A DNA stretch of 22,801 nt from Candidatus Parvarchaeota archaeon (GCA_016866895.1 VGKX01000003.1:1-22801); one strand, 5' to 3'. Shown: positions 7,412 through 15,729, numbered from the stretch's first letter. The notes: generated from the sequence alone by a model not told the origin. Numbers and translations are program-made.

Positions 7412-9022
7412 ATGGAACTTGCACAAGAGGCATTGAGCAAAAGCGTGGCGCAGAGAATGGCAATGGCAGGCCCCAGCCTTGCGCCTGCGGGATTTGTAAT
7501 CCAGCCCCCTGAAAACAGCATATATGTTGGGAAAACCAGGCTGCTCAACCAGCCGTTTTTTTGGAACCAGGAGGCGCTTGCAAACCCGCATATAGTGGTG
7601 ACTGGGACAAGCGGCTCTGGCAAGTCGTATTTGGTGAAGACCCTGCTTACAAGGGCAAGCATTGTCTGGGGAACAAGCAGCATCATTTTGGACTGGTCAG
7701 GCGAGTATGCGCCTTGGGCAAGGGCAAGTGGGGGGACGGTAATTGACATTGGCGGGCAGGTTGGAATAAATATTCTTGAAAGGACAGGGGGAAGCGCTGC
7801 TTCGATGGCACAGTCGGTCCTTAGGTCTTTCAGGGTCCTCACAGGCATAAAAAACGAGTTTGTCCAGCAGCTTATCATGCAGCAGGCACTTGAGCAGGTT
7901 TACATGAAAGCAGGCTGCGGCAGGGGAAACCGGAGTGCCATGCGCTCTTTTGCAAAGGCCCCGACGCTTGCAGACTTGGGCTTGCAGCTGGGGCGCATGG
8001 AAAAAAAATGCAGGGGAAGGAGGCTTGAGCATTGCCAGTATGTCAGGCTTGTGGTAAATGAATTTGCACAAGCATTTGGTGGAAAGCGGCAGGTCGGCCT
8101 GAAACGCCTTGCAGGGCTTGCAGTGGAGAGGAACGGAATGGTGTGCCTGGATTTGCACCGCCTTGGCTCCGAGGCCCAAAAAAGCATGGCAGCACTGTGC
8201 GCTGTCCAGTACCTGCGCGACTCAATGGCCACCAACAGGCTTGAACAAGGGCAAAAAATAAGGCTTTTTATAGTTGCAGACGAGGCGTGGAAAATAGCAA
8301 AGGACGAGGAAAGCGACTTGGTTTCCATAGCCAGGGAAGGGAGAAAGTATGGATTTTCCGTAATAATTGCTACACAGAACCCGACTGACGTTGGAAAGGC
8401 CGTGCTTTCAAACGCCGGCACAAGCTTTATTTTCCGCACAGTGCTTTCAGAGCACAGGAAATACTTGTGCGATTCTTACGGTTTTCAAAAGTCCCAGGAG
8501 GCACAGATTGAAAGGCTTGGGGTTGGCGGATGTTTGATTCATCTTGCATACTCAAATCCAGCCCATGGGTGCAGCACGTTTGCCATAGGGAGAGTTGACG
8601 GGGAGCAGCCTGTTGAAAAAGTCATTTTGGGGGTCGGGAATATGAAACTGGAGCTTGAAAGGGCCGTGTTTGAGGGAAAGCTTTTGGAGGCTGGCTTGAG
8701 TTTTGCGCAGGTGGAGGAGCTTGTCGGCAGGGCGGCCCAAAACGCATTTCACATAGGGGCTGATGCCCTTGTGGTTGAGCTTGAAAAGGCCGGGCTGCAT
8801 AAAAGTTCGGCGATTAGTGTAATGATGGGGCTTGGATTTGACGAGTCGCATGTGGCAAAGGCATTTGCGTTTGCAGAGGCAAAAAAGCTTGGGAGGCTTG
8901 GAAGCATTACGCAGCTTGTGCCGCATGAAAAGGATGGCGGCAGTAATTATGGCAGGGCGGCGGAAGGAAAGTCCTCCGAAAAACATGGTGGAAAAAAGAA
9001 GCTTGGGAGGCTTGAAAAATAG
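7412..9022 (+). CDS. VirB4/HerA-family ATPase (CedB-like)
   Basis: The 536-residue protein is a RecA/FtsK-HerA fold motor. Walker A is GTSGSGKS (residues 65-72), preceded by a strand NPHIVVT. IILDWSGEY (91-99) is the usual strand after Walker A in HerA/VirB4 proteins. Walker B is LFIVADEAW (285-293, catalytic D290 and E291). SIAREGRKYGFSVIIATQNP (305-324) carries the sensor glutamine, and FIFRT (339-343) a likely arginine-finger strand. Residues about 405-500 form an extra helical C-terminal domain, and the tail is Gly/Lys-rich. It lacks the about 200-residue N-domain of full VirB4, which seems to be in the preceding gene. GGGGTGAAAGG lies before the ATG. It probably powers pilus assembly and DNA translocation. 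HerA of the NurA repair system is less likely because no NurA is present and the neighbours are membrane proteins. Confidence 0.85.
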   Translation: MELAQEALSKSVAQRMAMAGPSLAPAGFVIQPPENSIYVGKTRLLNQPFFWNQEALANPHIVVTGTSGSGKSYLVKTLLTRASIVWGTSSIILDWSGEYAPWARASGGTVIDIGGQVGINILERTGGSAASMAQSVLRSFRVLTGIKNEFVQQLIMQQALEQVYMKAGCGRGNRSAMRSFAKAPTLADLGLQLGRMEKKCRGRRLEHCQYVRLVVNEFAQAFGGKRQVGLKRLAGLAVERNGMVCLDLHRLGSEAQKSMAALCAVQYLRDSMATNRLEQGQKIRLFIVADEAWKIAKDEESDLVSIAREGRKYGFSVIIATQNPTDVGKAVLSNAGTSFIFRTVLSEHRKYLCDSYGFQKSQEAQIERLGVGGCLIHLAYSNPAHGCSTFAIGRVDGEQPVEKVILGVGNMKLELERAVFEGKLLEAGLSFAQVEELVGRAAQNAFHIGADALVVELEKAGLHKSSAISVMMGLGFDESHVAKAFAFAEAKKLGRLGSITQLVPHEKDGGSNYGRAAEGKSSEKHGGKKKLGRLEK

Positions 9023-9028
9023 CGGAGT

Positions 9029-10600
9029 CTAGCCAAGGCAGGACAGGTCAAGCTCAAAGGCTGCAACAGGCTGCTCAATGCCAAAGTTGTGAAGGGCCTG
9101 CGGATGGATTTCACCAAAAATCCCAATCCGCTTCCCATTTGCAACGATGCCTGCGCACCTGCCTTCAATATATGCTGGAGAGGATTCCGGCCTTGCCTCA
9201 AAACTTACCCCAAGCTCGAAAAAAAGCGTCTTTAGAACTGATTTTGCCTCTGAAAACGATACCTTATGGTGTGCTATTGCCCCGCAAAGCACGTCTTTTG
9301 TCCTTGTCCCGTCCCAGACAGGGCCGACTTCGTAGAGTTTCTGCGGCATTGCACTGTCCTTGCTTTTGCCAAGTATCTCAAGCAGGTTTGGGACAATGGT
9401 GGAGCGGACAAATGCAAAATCTTCCGTAAGCTTGTTTTTGATTTCAAGGCCTGCGGCAGTTTGAAATCCTGCAGCCTTGTGCTTCTGGGAGCTTGTGAGA
9501 ATCCAGCTGCTGCACTCTAACAGGCCCATGCCGCAAAGCACTTGGTGCACGTTTGGGGTGGAAATTTTCTTGCCCTCCGAGAAAAAGTCCGGAAGGGTTT
9601 TTGGGAAATTGTTCAGGCCATGCGCTATGGCAATGTCCTCAACAATGTCAATCTGGTGCATCACATCTGCCCTGTAAGGCGGCACTGCCACCAGGCTGCC
9701 TGAAAGCCCGTGCCCCATCATTGAGAGATATTTTTTTCTCTTTTGCGCAACAAGTGCAAGGCCAAGAAGCGACTTTACAAGTTTTTGCGGGTATTTGAGC
9801 CTCTGGCCTGAAAATTCCGGGAACGCGTCCTTGCCCACCTTGACTTGGAAAACCTTGCCGCCTCGGTCTGCAAAGGCACATGCAATTATGTTCATGATGC
9901 TGCTTACCGATTGCCTGTTTGTGCCTGTCACATCAAGTATGACATTCCGGGTCTTTTCAGTCACCCTGGTAAGCTCGCCATTTATGATTGGGGGAAAGGA
10001 GAGCACCTGGCCTTTTGAATCCACTATTAGGGGGCATTCGCCTGGCACAAGATGGGCATAGGCGATTCCCTTTTCGTGATGCCTGAGGATTTGGCTTGGT
10101 GTCATAATGTTCTCTTTGTCAAGCGGGACAAAGCCGGCCCAGTCACGGCTTACTGCCTTGTATGTGAGCGGGAAGGCGATTTTTGAGGCGTCGTGGATAC
10201 CGATTGCCACCTTGCGCCTTTTTCTCCCCATGGTGTCATGCAGCTTTTCCTGCAGGTTTATCAATGAGGCGAGGAACCGCGGCGTGATTTCAACATCCTT
10301 GACAACGGCGACTGCGATAAAAGGCCGGATGTTTTGGACAGACGGGTCGACCAGGACCTTGAAACCTGATTTGTAGGCAGCGTAGGCTGGGTTTTTGCAA
10401 TGCACAAATGCCCTGATTGCCCTGCCAACCCCCTCCACGCAAAGCATGTCTGGCCTGTTGGGAGTTATTTCAAGGTCAATCTCTCCTCCCTCGATTCGCT
10501 CGACAGGCACGCCTATTGCCGTGAGAACCTGCTCAAGTTCCCCTTCCCCGACATTCCCGAATTTGGACAGCTCCTTGGTTGAAAGCGTTATTAGGGCCAT
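9029..10600 (-). CDS. pheT: phenylalanyl-tRNA synthetase beta subunit
   Basis: PheT pairs with PheS to charge tRNA-Phe in the cytoplasm. The 523-residue chain matches the archaeal/eukaryotic beta type: the N-terminal IDLEITPNRPDMLCVEGVGR motif (about 43-62), the B3/B4 editing domain, a B5 domain, then the catalytic-like core with VPPYRADVMHQIDIVEDIAI, where the two acidic residues of the dimer interface stand, and a C-terminal GIFGEIHP motif typical of the family. ATG 10600 is chosen; a TTG 9 nt upstream is possible. pheS is not in the window. It lies 43 nt behind the lipoprotein-like gene and may be co-transcribed. Its stop is only 6 nt from the stop of the convergent ATPase gene. Confidence 0.95.
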   Translation of the reverse strand: MALITLSTKELSKFGNVGEGELEQVLTAIGVPVERIEGGEIDLEITPNRPDMLCVEGVGRAIRAFVHCKNPAYAAYKSGFKVLVDPSVQNIRPFIAVAVVKDVEITPRFLASLINLQEKLHDTMGRKRRKVAIGIHDASKIAFPLTYKAVSRDWAGFVPLDKENIMTPSQILRHHEKGIAYAHLVPGECPLIVDSKGQVLSFPPIINGELTRVTEKTRNVILDVTGTNRQSVSSIMNIIACAFADRGGKVFQVKVGKDAFPEFSGQRLKYPQKLVKSLLGLALVAQKRKKYLSMMGHGLSGSLVAVPPYRADVMHQIDIVEDIAIAHGLNNFPKTLPDFFSEGKKISTPNVHQVLCGMGLLECSSWILTSSQKHKAAGFQTAAGLEIKNKLTEDFAFVRSTIVPNLLEILGKSKDSAMPQKLYEVGPVWDGTRTKDVLCGAIAHHKVSFSEAKSVLKTLFFELGVSFEARPESSPAYIEGRCAGIVANGKRIGIFGEIHPQALHNFGIEQPVAAFELDLSCLG

Positions 10601-10643
10601 TTTTATCAACGTATTTTGCCTGGCATTTTAGCAGGCCGAAGTC

Positions 10644-12011
10644 TCAGTCCGCAAAGCTTGGCCTGTTTGAATTTTTCACGGTAAAGTTTATGCCTGAGGG
10701 GATTTTGAAGATGTCGTCGGAAATGTTTGTCACGGCGATGCCCGTCCAGTAGACATCCCTTACGCCAAGTATGTCCTCAATGCTAAGGTAAATTGGCATG
10801 AAGTCTTGGCGCAGGCAGATGATGTCCATGCGCGAGTCAAGCTTCTTGAAATAATAGTTGGTGCACTCTTGGCCATTTAGCGATGAAGTTGAGTTTTCCA
10901 TGTAGAAATATCCAGACTCGAGTTTGTCAAAATCATCTTGGCCGAAAAAATAGACAACGTTTGCTCCAAGGTTGAAAACTTGGCCTTGGGGGGGTTCCTG
11001 AATAGGCTGCTGCGACAATGGCACCTGGGTTGAGTTGTTTGAAAGGGCAGCCTCCTCTCGAGCCGCCTTTTCCTTTGCAAGCGAAAGGTTTTTTTCAATT
11101 TCAAGTGCCAGGGGCTTGTTTATGGCATTGTCAATCATCTTGTTTATTTCCATTGCCATCTGGCTTTTTGCAAACCTGCCGCTAAACTCTGGGTCTGTGA
11201 GCAGCATTCCAGTCTTGCTTATGGTTGCAAAGTAGTAAAGATTTCCTGTTTTTCCATCGCGGACAAACCTTATGTGGTCTCCTGGGGGTTGGTTGAAGGG
11301 CTCTGACGCAATGTTGCTTCCTTTGACCCAGAACCTCGTGCTTTGGACATTTTGGAGATAGCTAGAAGTTTCAATAAGGAAATAGGAATTGGGAAGGTCT
11401 GAAGTAAAATTCTTGATTATGGTTGTGGAGTCCTGTCTGACAAGAACTTTGGCGGTAACTGGCGGCTTGCCAGGCAAGCTAGAAGTTGAAGATGGCAGTT
11501 TTTCTGATTGTTGGGGAATTGCATTTGAAGGCTTGCCAGATGATGAAATCGTTGGCGGCAGGCCTTTTTGATTCTGCTTCTGGTCTGCGCTTGAATATTG
11601 GCTCTCATCTATGTTTGACACTGGCTTGCCAAGTTTTGTTGGGTCTGGCGGCTGGCTTGACGGCCCCCGGGCTTGCTGGTTGTATGTTTCTTGGATTTGC
11701 CCTGGCTTCTCAGACGCCTGCTGCGACTGGTTTTCAGAAAGCAGCTGCGGCCTGCTTGCCTGGCCTGGAAGCTCTGGCAGCGTTTGGTTTGTCTGGTTTT
11801 TTTTCACTGAGACTGCGCTGGAATTGTTGAATTGGGAGGATGGCTGGTTGTTTGATGTGCAGCCAAAAATAAGCAGCATGAAAAGTGCAAAAACCACAAA
11901 AACTGCGGCCAGGCGCATTCCGCGTGCAGGCTTGATAGTTGCCTGCGGGCTTATGGGGGGGGAGGGCTTCATTGTGTTGCACCGGTTCGACGGCAGGATA
12001 TAGGATTGCAT
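10644..12011 (-). CDS. secreted lipoprotein-like protein with Ser/Gln/Pro linker
   Basis: I do not recognise a named family. Of 455 residues, about 1-31 form a polar N-terminus. They are followed by a hydrophobic helix ending in LLIFGC at C51, a good lipobox, so the protein is probably anchored outside the membrane. Residues about 52-190 are a low-complexity Ser/Gln/Pro/Asn linker with several N-x-S/T glycosylation sites. The rest is a folded domain in two parts around a charged helix (EKNLSLAKEKAAREEAAL). Its end, with a cysteine pair (ECTNYYF and DIICLR) and DDIFKIPSGI, recalls LolA-like lipoprotein-carrier folds, which is only an impression. ATG 12011 is chosen because the TATA box at 12031-12043 is 26 nt before it; TTG 12032 would be upstream of the expected start of transcription. 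Confidence 0.7.
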   Translation of the reverse strand: MQSYILPSNRCNTMKPSPPISPQATIKPARGMRLAAVFVVFALFMLLIFGCTSNNQPSSQFNNSSAVSVKKNQTNQTLPELPGQASRPQLLSENQSQQASEKPGQIQETYNQQARGPSSQPPDPTKLGKPVSNIDESQYSSADQKQNQKGLPPTISSSGKPSNAIPQQSEKLPSSTSSLPGKPPVTAKVLVRQDSTTIIKNFTSDLPNSYFLIETSSYLQNVQSTRFWVKGSNIASEPFNQPPGDHIRFVRDGKTGNLYYFATISKTGMLLTDPEFSGRFAKSQMAMEINKMIDNAINKPLALEIEKNLSLAKEKAAREEAALSNNSTQVPLSQQPIQEPPQGQVFNLGANVVYFFGQDDFDKLESGYFYMENSTSSLNGQECTNYYFKKLDSRMDIICLRQDFMPIYLSIEDILGVRDVYWTGIAVTNISDDIFKIPSGINFTVKNSNRPSFAD

Positions 12012-12030
12012 CTCAATTTCAGTAGGTTTC

Positions 12031-12043
12031 AATATATTAATTT
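12031..12043 (-). promoter_or_regulatory. TATA box of the lipoprotein-like gene
   Basis: On the minus strand AAATTAATATATT is centred about 26 nt before ATG 12011, predicting a leaderless mRNA and deciding the start codon. Confidence 0.55.
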
Positions 12044-12095
12044 CAACTTAATTTGCACAATAAACATTCTGCTGTTTTGAGGTTGTGCGGCCTTG

Positions 12096-13316
12096 CTAAG
12101 CTTTTACCTTTTTAGTTAATAAGCCTTTTTGGCTTTGCCTGGGTCTGCCTGCAGCACGGCGCGGCGGGCGCTTTTGAGACTTTGGGCCCTTGCGCATGCA
12201 CACAAAGGCTGTTTTTGATTTTTTGTCAAAGTGGATTGAAAAGCTTGAGAGAAATTGGGAAAGCCTGCCCTGCTTTTTTTTCCTTTTTGCAAGTGCCGAG
12301 AAAACCTGCTCGGCAAACGCAATCCTGCCGCTTTTGCCCAGTGCCGCAAGGATTTTCTGCCTAACAAGCTGCGAATCCTCAAATTCCAGGTCTGTCAGGC
12401 CAAGCAATGCGCAAAGCGCCTCCTTGTAATCTTCAGGATGCGCCTGGAAATAGTGCAGTAAAGCCTGGGCGGTTGATATTTTTTGTATTCTTGCGCCAAA
12501 CATCCCATCAATTTTTCTGGCCTCGATTTGTTTGCCTGCAAGCAGGTCCTGCTCCTGGGCAGAAGCAAAGTACTGCGCCTCGCACGTGTTTGATACGGTA
12601 AAAAAAGTCTGCTGGAGTGTTTTTGACCTGCTTGGCTGCGACGCGAGCTTGCCGACTATTGCACTTGCTTCGTGGTTGATGGCCTGGATTGACGGCTTGT
12701 GTCCCTCAAGCTTTGCCTTTTCGGCTGCTTTTTTCAGTGCAGTTTGTGAGATGTCGTTTAGCATCCAGCAAACCAGGGCTGCGGCTGCTGCGCTGTATGC
12801 AAATTTCGGAAGCTTGTCCATAGGGCTTGCAACCCGCTTTGAGCCTGTGCCTTGCACTCCAGTGACCTCTTCCTGAAGCTCCGATGAATAGGCAAGCCCC
12901 TGGCGCAAGTCGTCCAAAAACCGCTCAATGTTCTGCTTTAGGACATAGAAAATGTTGGTGTTTAGGACTGCGGCGTCCTGTATTGAGCCAAGAAGCGCCA
13001 TTGGGGCAGTGAACAGCTCAATTCCGGCAAGGCTTGTTGCGGCCGCCTGCCTTGAAAAAAGCTCAAGTGGGGCAGGGCGCTGCTCTTGTTGCAAAAAGGC
13101 TCGGGTGTTAAAAGCTTGGGCGGCAGTCGCGTCTTGCTTGTGGATTTCCTGAAACTGATTTGCAGCGCCCTTTTTATTGGGGGAATGCGCAGGCACGCTG
13201 GAGCCGCAGGGTTGCTGTGGCGGGCACTGGTGACTGGCTTTGGAGACTGGATGGAGTCTGTTGGGCTGGCAGTGGGTTGTTTGGTTTTCTTGCGCCAAAG
13301 AATGTCTGTGATGCAT
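12096..13316 (-). CDS. unrecognised 406-aa protein with basic C-terminal tail
   Basis: I do not recognise this protein. Residues about 1-85 are polar, rich in Gln, Pro and His, and probably disordered. Residues about 90-340 are mainly predicted helix, with a mildly hydrophobic alanine-rich segment (AYSAAAAALVCWML, about 173-186) that may be a buried helix rather than a membrane span. The C-terminal 45 residues are strongly basic (KRPPRRAAGRPRQSQKG), as in nucleic-acid or ribosome-binding tails. The frame has no rival of similar quality, and a TATA-like box is 26 nt before the ATG, so I believe it is expressed as a leaderless message. It lies between ftsY and the lipoprotein-like gene on the same strand. 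Confidence 0.7.
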   Translation of the reverse strand: MHHRHSLAQENQTTHCQPNRLHPVSKASHQCPPQQPCGSSVPAHSPNKKGAANQFQEIHKQDATAAQAFNTRAFLQQEQRPAPLELFSRQAAATSLAGIELFTAPMALLGSIQDAAVLNTNIFYVLKQNIERFLDDLRQGLAYSSELQEEVTGVQGTGSKRVASPMDKLPKFAYSAAAAALVCWMLNDISQTALKKAAEKAKLEGHKPSIQAINHEASAIVGKLASQPSRSKTLQQTFFTVSNTCEAQYFASAQEQDLLAGKQIEARKIDGMFGARIQKISTAQALLHYFQAHPEDYKEALCALLGLTDLEFEDSQLVRQKILAALGKSGRIAFAEQVFSALAKRKKKQGRLSQFLSSFSIHFDKKSKTAFVCMRKGPKSQKRPPRRAAGRPRQSQKGLLTKKVKA

Positions 13317-13337
13317 AATTTAGTTTGGTAGAGGGCT

Positions 13338-13346
13338 GTTTTAATA
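13338..13346 (-). promoter_or_regulatory. TATA box of the 406-aa protein gene
   Basis: On the minus strand CTATTAAAA is centred about 26 nt before ATG 13316, which fits a leaderless transcript starting at the ATG. Confidence 0.45.
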
Positions 13347-13397
13347 GTTAGTGAGGTGCTTGAGCAAAACAGCGAAAAAAAGATTCGGGCATGAGTA

Positions 13398-15068
13398 TCA
13401 GGCTGCAACAAGCTCGGAGGCTATTTCATCTGGATTGAACTTTTTCAGGTCCGAGTATGACTGGCCTGTGCCCACAAAAATCACAGGGACTCCGGTTGCC
13501 TTTGTTATGGAAATTGCGCAGCCGCCTTTTGGGTCGCAATCAAGTTTTGTCAGGATTACTGCATCAAGGCCAATTGCCTGATTGAATGCCCCGACCTGGG
13601 CCACAACCGAATTGCCTGCAAGCGACTCACCGATGTAGATTTTTGCGTCAGGGCTTGCTATCCTGACGATTTTTTTCAGCTCTGCAAGAAGGTTTGCGTT
13701 TGTGTCCTGCCTGCCTGAGCTGTCAATCAGGACCGCATCAATGCCATGGCCCTGGGCGTATTTTATTGCATCAAATGCTACTGACGCCGGGTCGGCGCCG
13801 TATTGGCTTTTGACTGCGTGTATGCCGAGCCTGCCTGCATGAACCTCAAGCTGTTCTATTGCAGCCGCCCTAAATGTGTCTGCGGCGGCAAAGACGCAGG
13901 AAAGGCCAGCTGCCTGGAAAGCCTTTGCAAGTTTTGCCATGGTAGTTGTTTTGCCAGCCCCATTTGGCCCGACAAAAAGGATTTTATATGGTTTTTTGGC
14001 ACCCTTTGCAGACTCCATAAGGTCGAAGCTGCACTGAGGGGTCATTGTTTTTACAAGAACTTCCCTTATGATTGACTGTATTGAGCCGGACAGATTGGAT
14101 TTTGGAAGCTTTGTGCCTATAAGGCGGCTGCGCAGGCTTGAGACAATATCCTGCGAAACTTCGTATGACACATCACCTTCAAGCAGCGAAAGCTCAAGGG
14201 AATCAAGCAGGTCTGAAACATCGCTTTCCGTTATTGTGATTTGGCTTGCAAACAAGGAAGTTATTGAGGAGACAATTCCAAGCTTTGGCTGCACTTTATG
14301 CTCCCCTGCCTGTTCCTTGAGGGCTTTTTTTGACATCCGCTCAAGCTGCTTGTCAGAAAGAGCCGAAGATGCTGATGGCTGGAATGAGTAGGGTGGCTGG
14401 ATTTGTTTGGAATCTTCCTTGGGTGCGGATGTTTTGGCTTTCTGGTCTTTTGGCATTTCTGCCTTTTTGGTTTGCTGGCTTAGTTGTGCTTGTTCGACAT
14501 ATTGTTTTTTCTGGGCTTGGCTGGTTGGCAAAGATGCCTGTGCTTGCCGGACTTGGCTTGTTTGCCCCGGCTGTTTAGTGGTGGCTTGGGCTTTGGCATC
14601 AGAAATCGGGATTTGAGAGGAAGGGGGGTCTGGCAAAATTGGCTGTGTAGTTTCAGGCTTGCTTGGTTTTGTTTTTGGGTCTTGATTTATTTGATGGGCG
14701 GGTATTTCCAATTGGCCAGTTTTTGTTGGCAGGTCAAGCTTGGTTGCCTGATTCGGCTGCTTTAAGATAGTTGTTCGTGCTTGGTTTTGCGGCTGGTCTG
14801 GTTTTTTTTGCTGGTTTTGATTTGTTTGTGGGACGGGCGTTTCTAGCTGTTGGGTTTTATTTGGCTGGTCGGAGATTGTTGGTTGGAATGTGTTTGTTGC
14901 CTGGTTTGGTTGTGCTTGGGCAGGTGCTTGCGCTGGTGCTTGATTTTGCGGCAGAGCCTCCTGCGCCGTTTGCAGTGGTTCAGGGGGCTGCTGCTTTGAT
15001 TTCTCGTCCTCCTTTTTTGTAAGAGCAGAAAGGAAGCTGGAAATCTTATTCTTTAGAAGCCCGAACAT
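13398..15068 (-). CDS. ftsY: FtsY, signal recognition particle receptor GTPase
   Basis: FtsY docks SRP-ribosome complexes at the membrane. From ATG 15068 the product has 556 residues, much longer than the usual archaeal 300-400. Residues about 1-235 are a Gln/Pro/Lys/Thr-rich low-complexity region with an internal repeat. The NG domain follows: a helical N part, G1 GPNGAGKTT (367-375), AADTFRAAAIEQL (395-407), G3 in the form DSSGR (449-453, usually DTAGR), G4 TKLD (507-510) and KGG. The end GTGQSYSDLKKFNPDEIASEL corresponds to the family's GxGxxxDLxxFxxxxF motif. The start overlaps pfdA by 23 nt; an upstream GTG/ATG choice at 15089 would overlap by 44. GGTGGGG before ATG 15068 may be the ribosome-binding site. 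It is the last gene of the ribosomal cluster. Confidence 0.93.
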   Translation of the reverse strand: MFGLLKNKISSFLSALTKKEDEKSKQQPPEPLQTAQEALPQNQAPAQAPAQAQPNQATNTFQPTISDQPNKTQQLETPVPQTNQNQQKKPDQPQNQARTTILKQPNQATKLDLPTKTGQLEIPAHQINQDPKTKPSKPETTQPILPDPPSSQIPISDAKAQATTKQPGQTSQVRQAQASLPTSQAQKKQYVEQAQLSQQTKKAEMPKDQKAKTSAPKEDSKQIQPPYSFQPSASSALSDKQLERMSKKALKEQAGEHKVQPKLGIVSSITSLFASQITITESDVSDLLDSLELSLLEGDVSYEVSQDIVSSLRSRLIGTKLPKSNLSGSIQSIIREVLVKTMTPQCSFDLMESAKGAKKPYKILFVGPNGAGKTTTMAKLAKAFQAAGLSCVFAAADTFRAAAIEQLEVHAGRLGIHAVKSQYGADPASVAFDAIKYAQGHGIDAVLIDSSGRQDTNANLLAELKKIVRIASPDAKIYIGESLAGNSVVAQVGAFNQAIGLDAVILTKLDCDPKGGCAISITKATGVPVIFVGTGQSYSDLKKFNPDEIASELVAA

Positions 15069-15480
15069 CCGCCCCACCTTCGTCCTCAATTATTCTTCTT
15101 GCTTTTGTGTCCACTTTTTCAAGGCGGGAATTTATTTCAATGAGTGCTTTGTCAAGCTGCGCCGAAAGCTGCTTGCTTGAATCTATGCGCTTTTCCAGGG
15201 TTTCAATGGCCTCGTCAATAGGCTTTTCCATAAGTATGTTGGCGCCCACGCCAACAAGAACCATCTGGGCGTTAATCTTCCCGCCTTTCACATAGACGCC
15301 GCTTCCAAGCGGGACCATGGAAACTTCGGGCTTTTCCTTAAGCGCCTTGAGGGCGTCAAGGGCCGAAAGCGCCTCGTTTACGCTTGCAGCTACCTGGGCA
15401 ATTTGCTCCTGCAGCTGCTGGCCTTGCTGCCTGTAGACTTGGGCTTCATAGACAAGCTTGTTGAGTTCGGCCTCGGACAT
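15046..15480 (-). CDS. pfdA: prefoldin alpha subunit
   Basis: Prefoldin (two alpha, four beta chains) holds unfolded nascent chains and passes them to the thermosome. The 144-residue product has the family layout: an N-terminal coiled-coil helix (about 1-50, QAQVYRQQGQQLQEQ-like heptads), a central beta hairpin region with MVPLGSGVYVKG and VLVGVGANILMEK (about 55-90), and a C-terminal coiled coil (about 92-140). ATG 15480 is preceded by GGTGTGA and lies 4 nt after the rpl18a stop, so the two are translationally linked. It overlaps the start of ftsY. The same order is conserved in many archaea. Confidence 0.95.
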   Translation of the reverse strand: MSEAELNKLVYEAQVYRQQGQQLQEQIAQVAASVNEALSALDALKALKEKPEVSMVPLGSGVYVKGGKINAQMVLVGVGANILMEKPIDEAIETLEKRIDSSKQLSAQLDKALIEINSRLEKVDTKARRIIEDEGGADVRASKE

Positions 15481-15484
15481 AAAA

Positions 15485-15658
15485 TCACACCTTCTCCACT
15501 TTGGAGATGTTAATTTTGCTTCTTGGCAGCTTATGATTGGAGCCAAGGTCACATAAAGCTTTCTCTTTTGCAAGCTTCTCGCTTTGGGCCTCAAGCTCCA
15601 GCACAAACTGCTTTTCAACGCCGCTTATGGACATTGTGCCTTCAACAAAAAATTTCAT
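15485..15658 (-). CDS. rpl18a: ribosomal protein eL20 (L18a, LX)
   Basis: A 57-residue protein, MKFFVEGTM followed by a beta-alpha-beta core with AKEKALCDLGSNHKLPRSKI, matches the short archaeal LX protein (about 58-80 residues; MKFFRVEG..., ELGSKHRVKR...). It binds the large subunit. It was missed by ORF callers set to 60 residues. ATG 15658 follows GAGGTGTGA, a good Shine-Dalgarno match. It is 71 nt after eif6 and 4 nt before pfdA. Confidence 0.93.
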   Translation of the reverse strand: MKFFVEGTMSISGVEKQFVLELEAQSEKLAKEKALCDLGSNHKLPRSKINISKVEKV

Positions 15659-15729
15659 GTTCACACCTCAAAACATATGTTACTGGATTCCCCTGTTCCA
15701 AATTCGCAAAGATACGTGCCATTGCACCC

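Noticed and set aside
7900..8439. Minus-strand 179-codon ORF and similar shadows at 7330-7878 and 7697-8179
   Set aside because: They are antisense to the ATPase gene, have atypical composition and no conserved motifs.
7412..9022. HerA of the HerA-NurA DNA end-resection system
   Set aside because: No NurA, Mre11 or Rad50 gene is next to it and the three preceding genes are membrane proteins; VirB4/CedB fits better, though the families are related.
12962..13411. Minus-strand 149-codon ORF overlapping the 406-aa gene
   Set aside because: It is out of frame with the better supported gene, Ser/Pro/Thr-rich as expected of a shadow frame, and has no promoter at its start.
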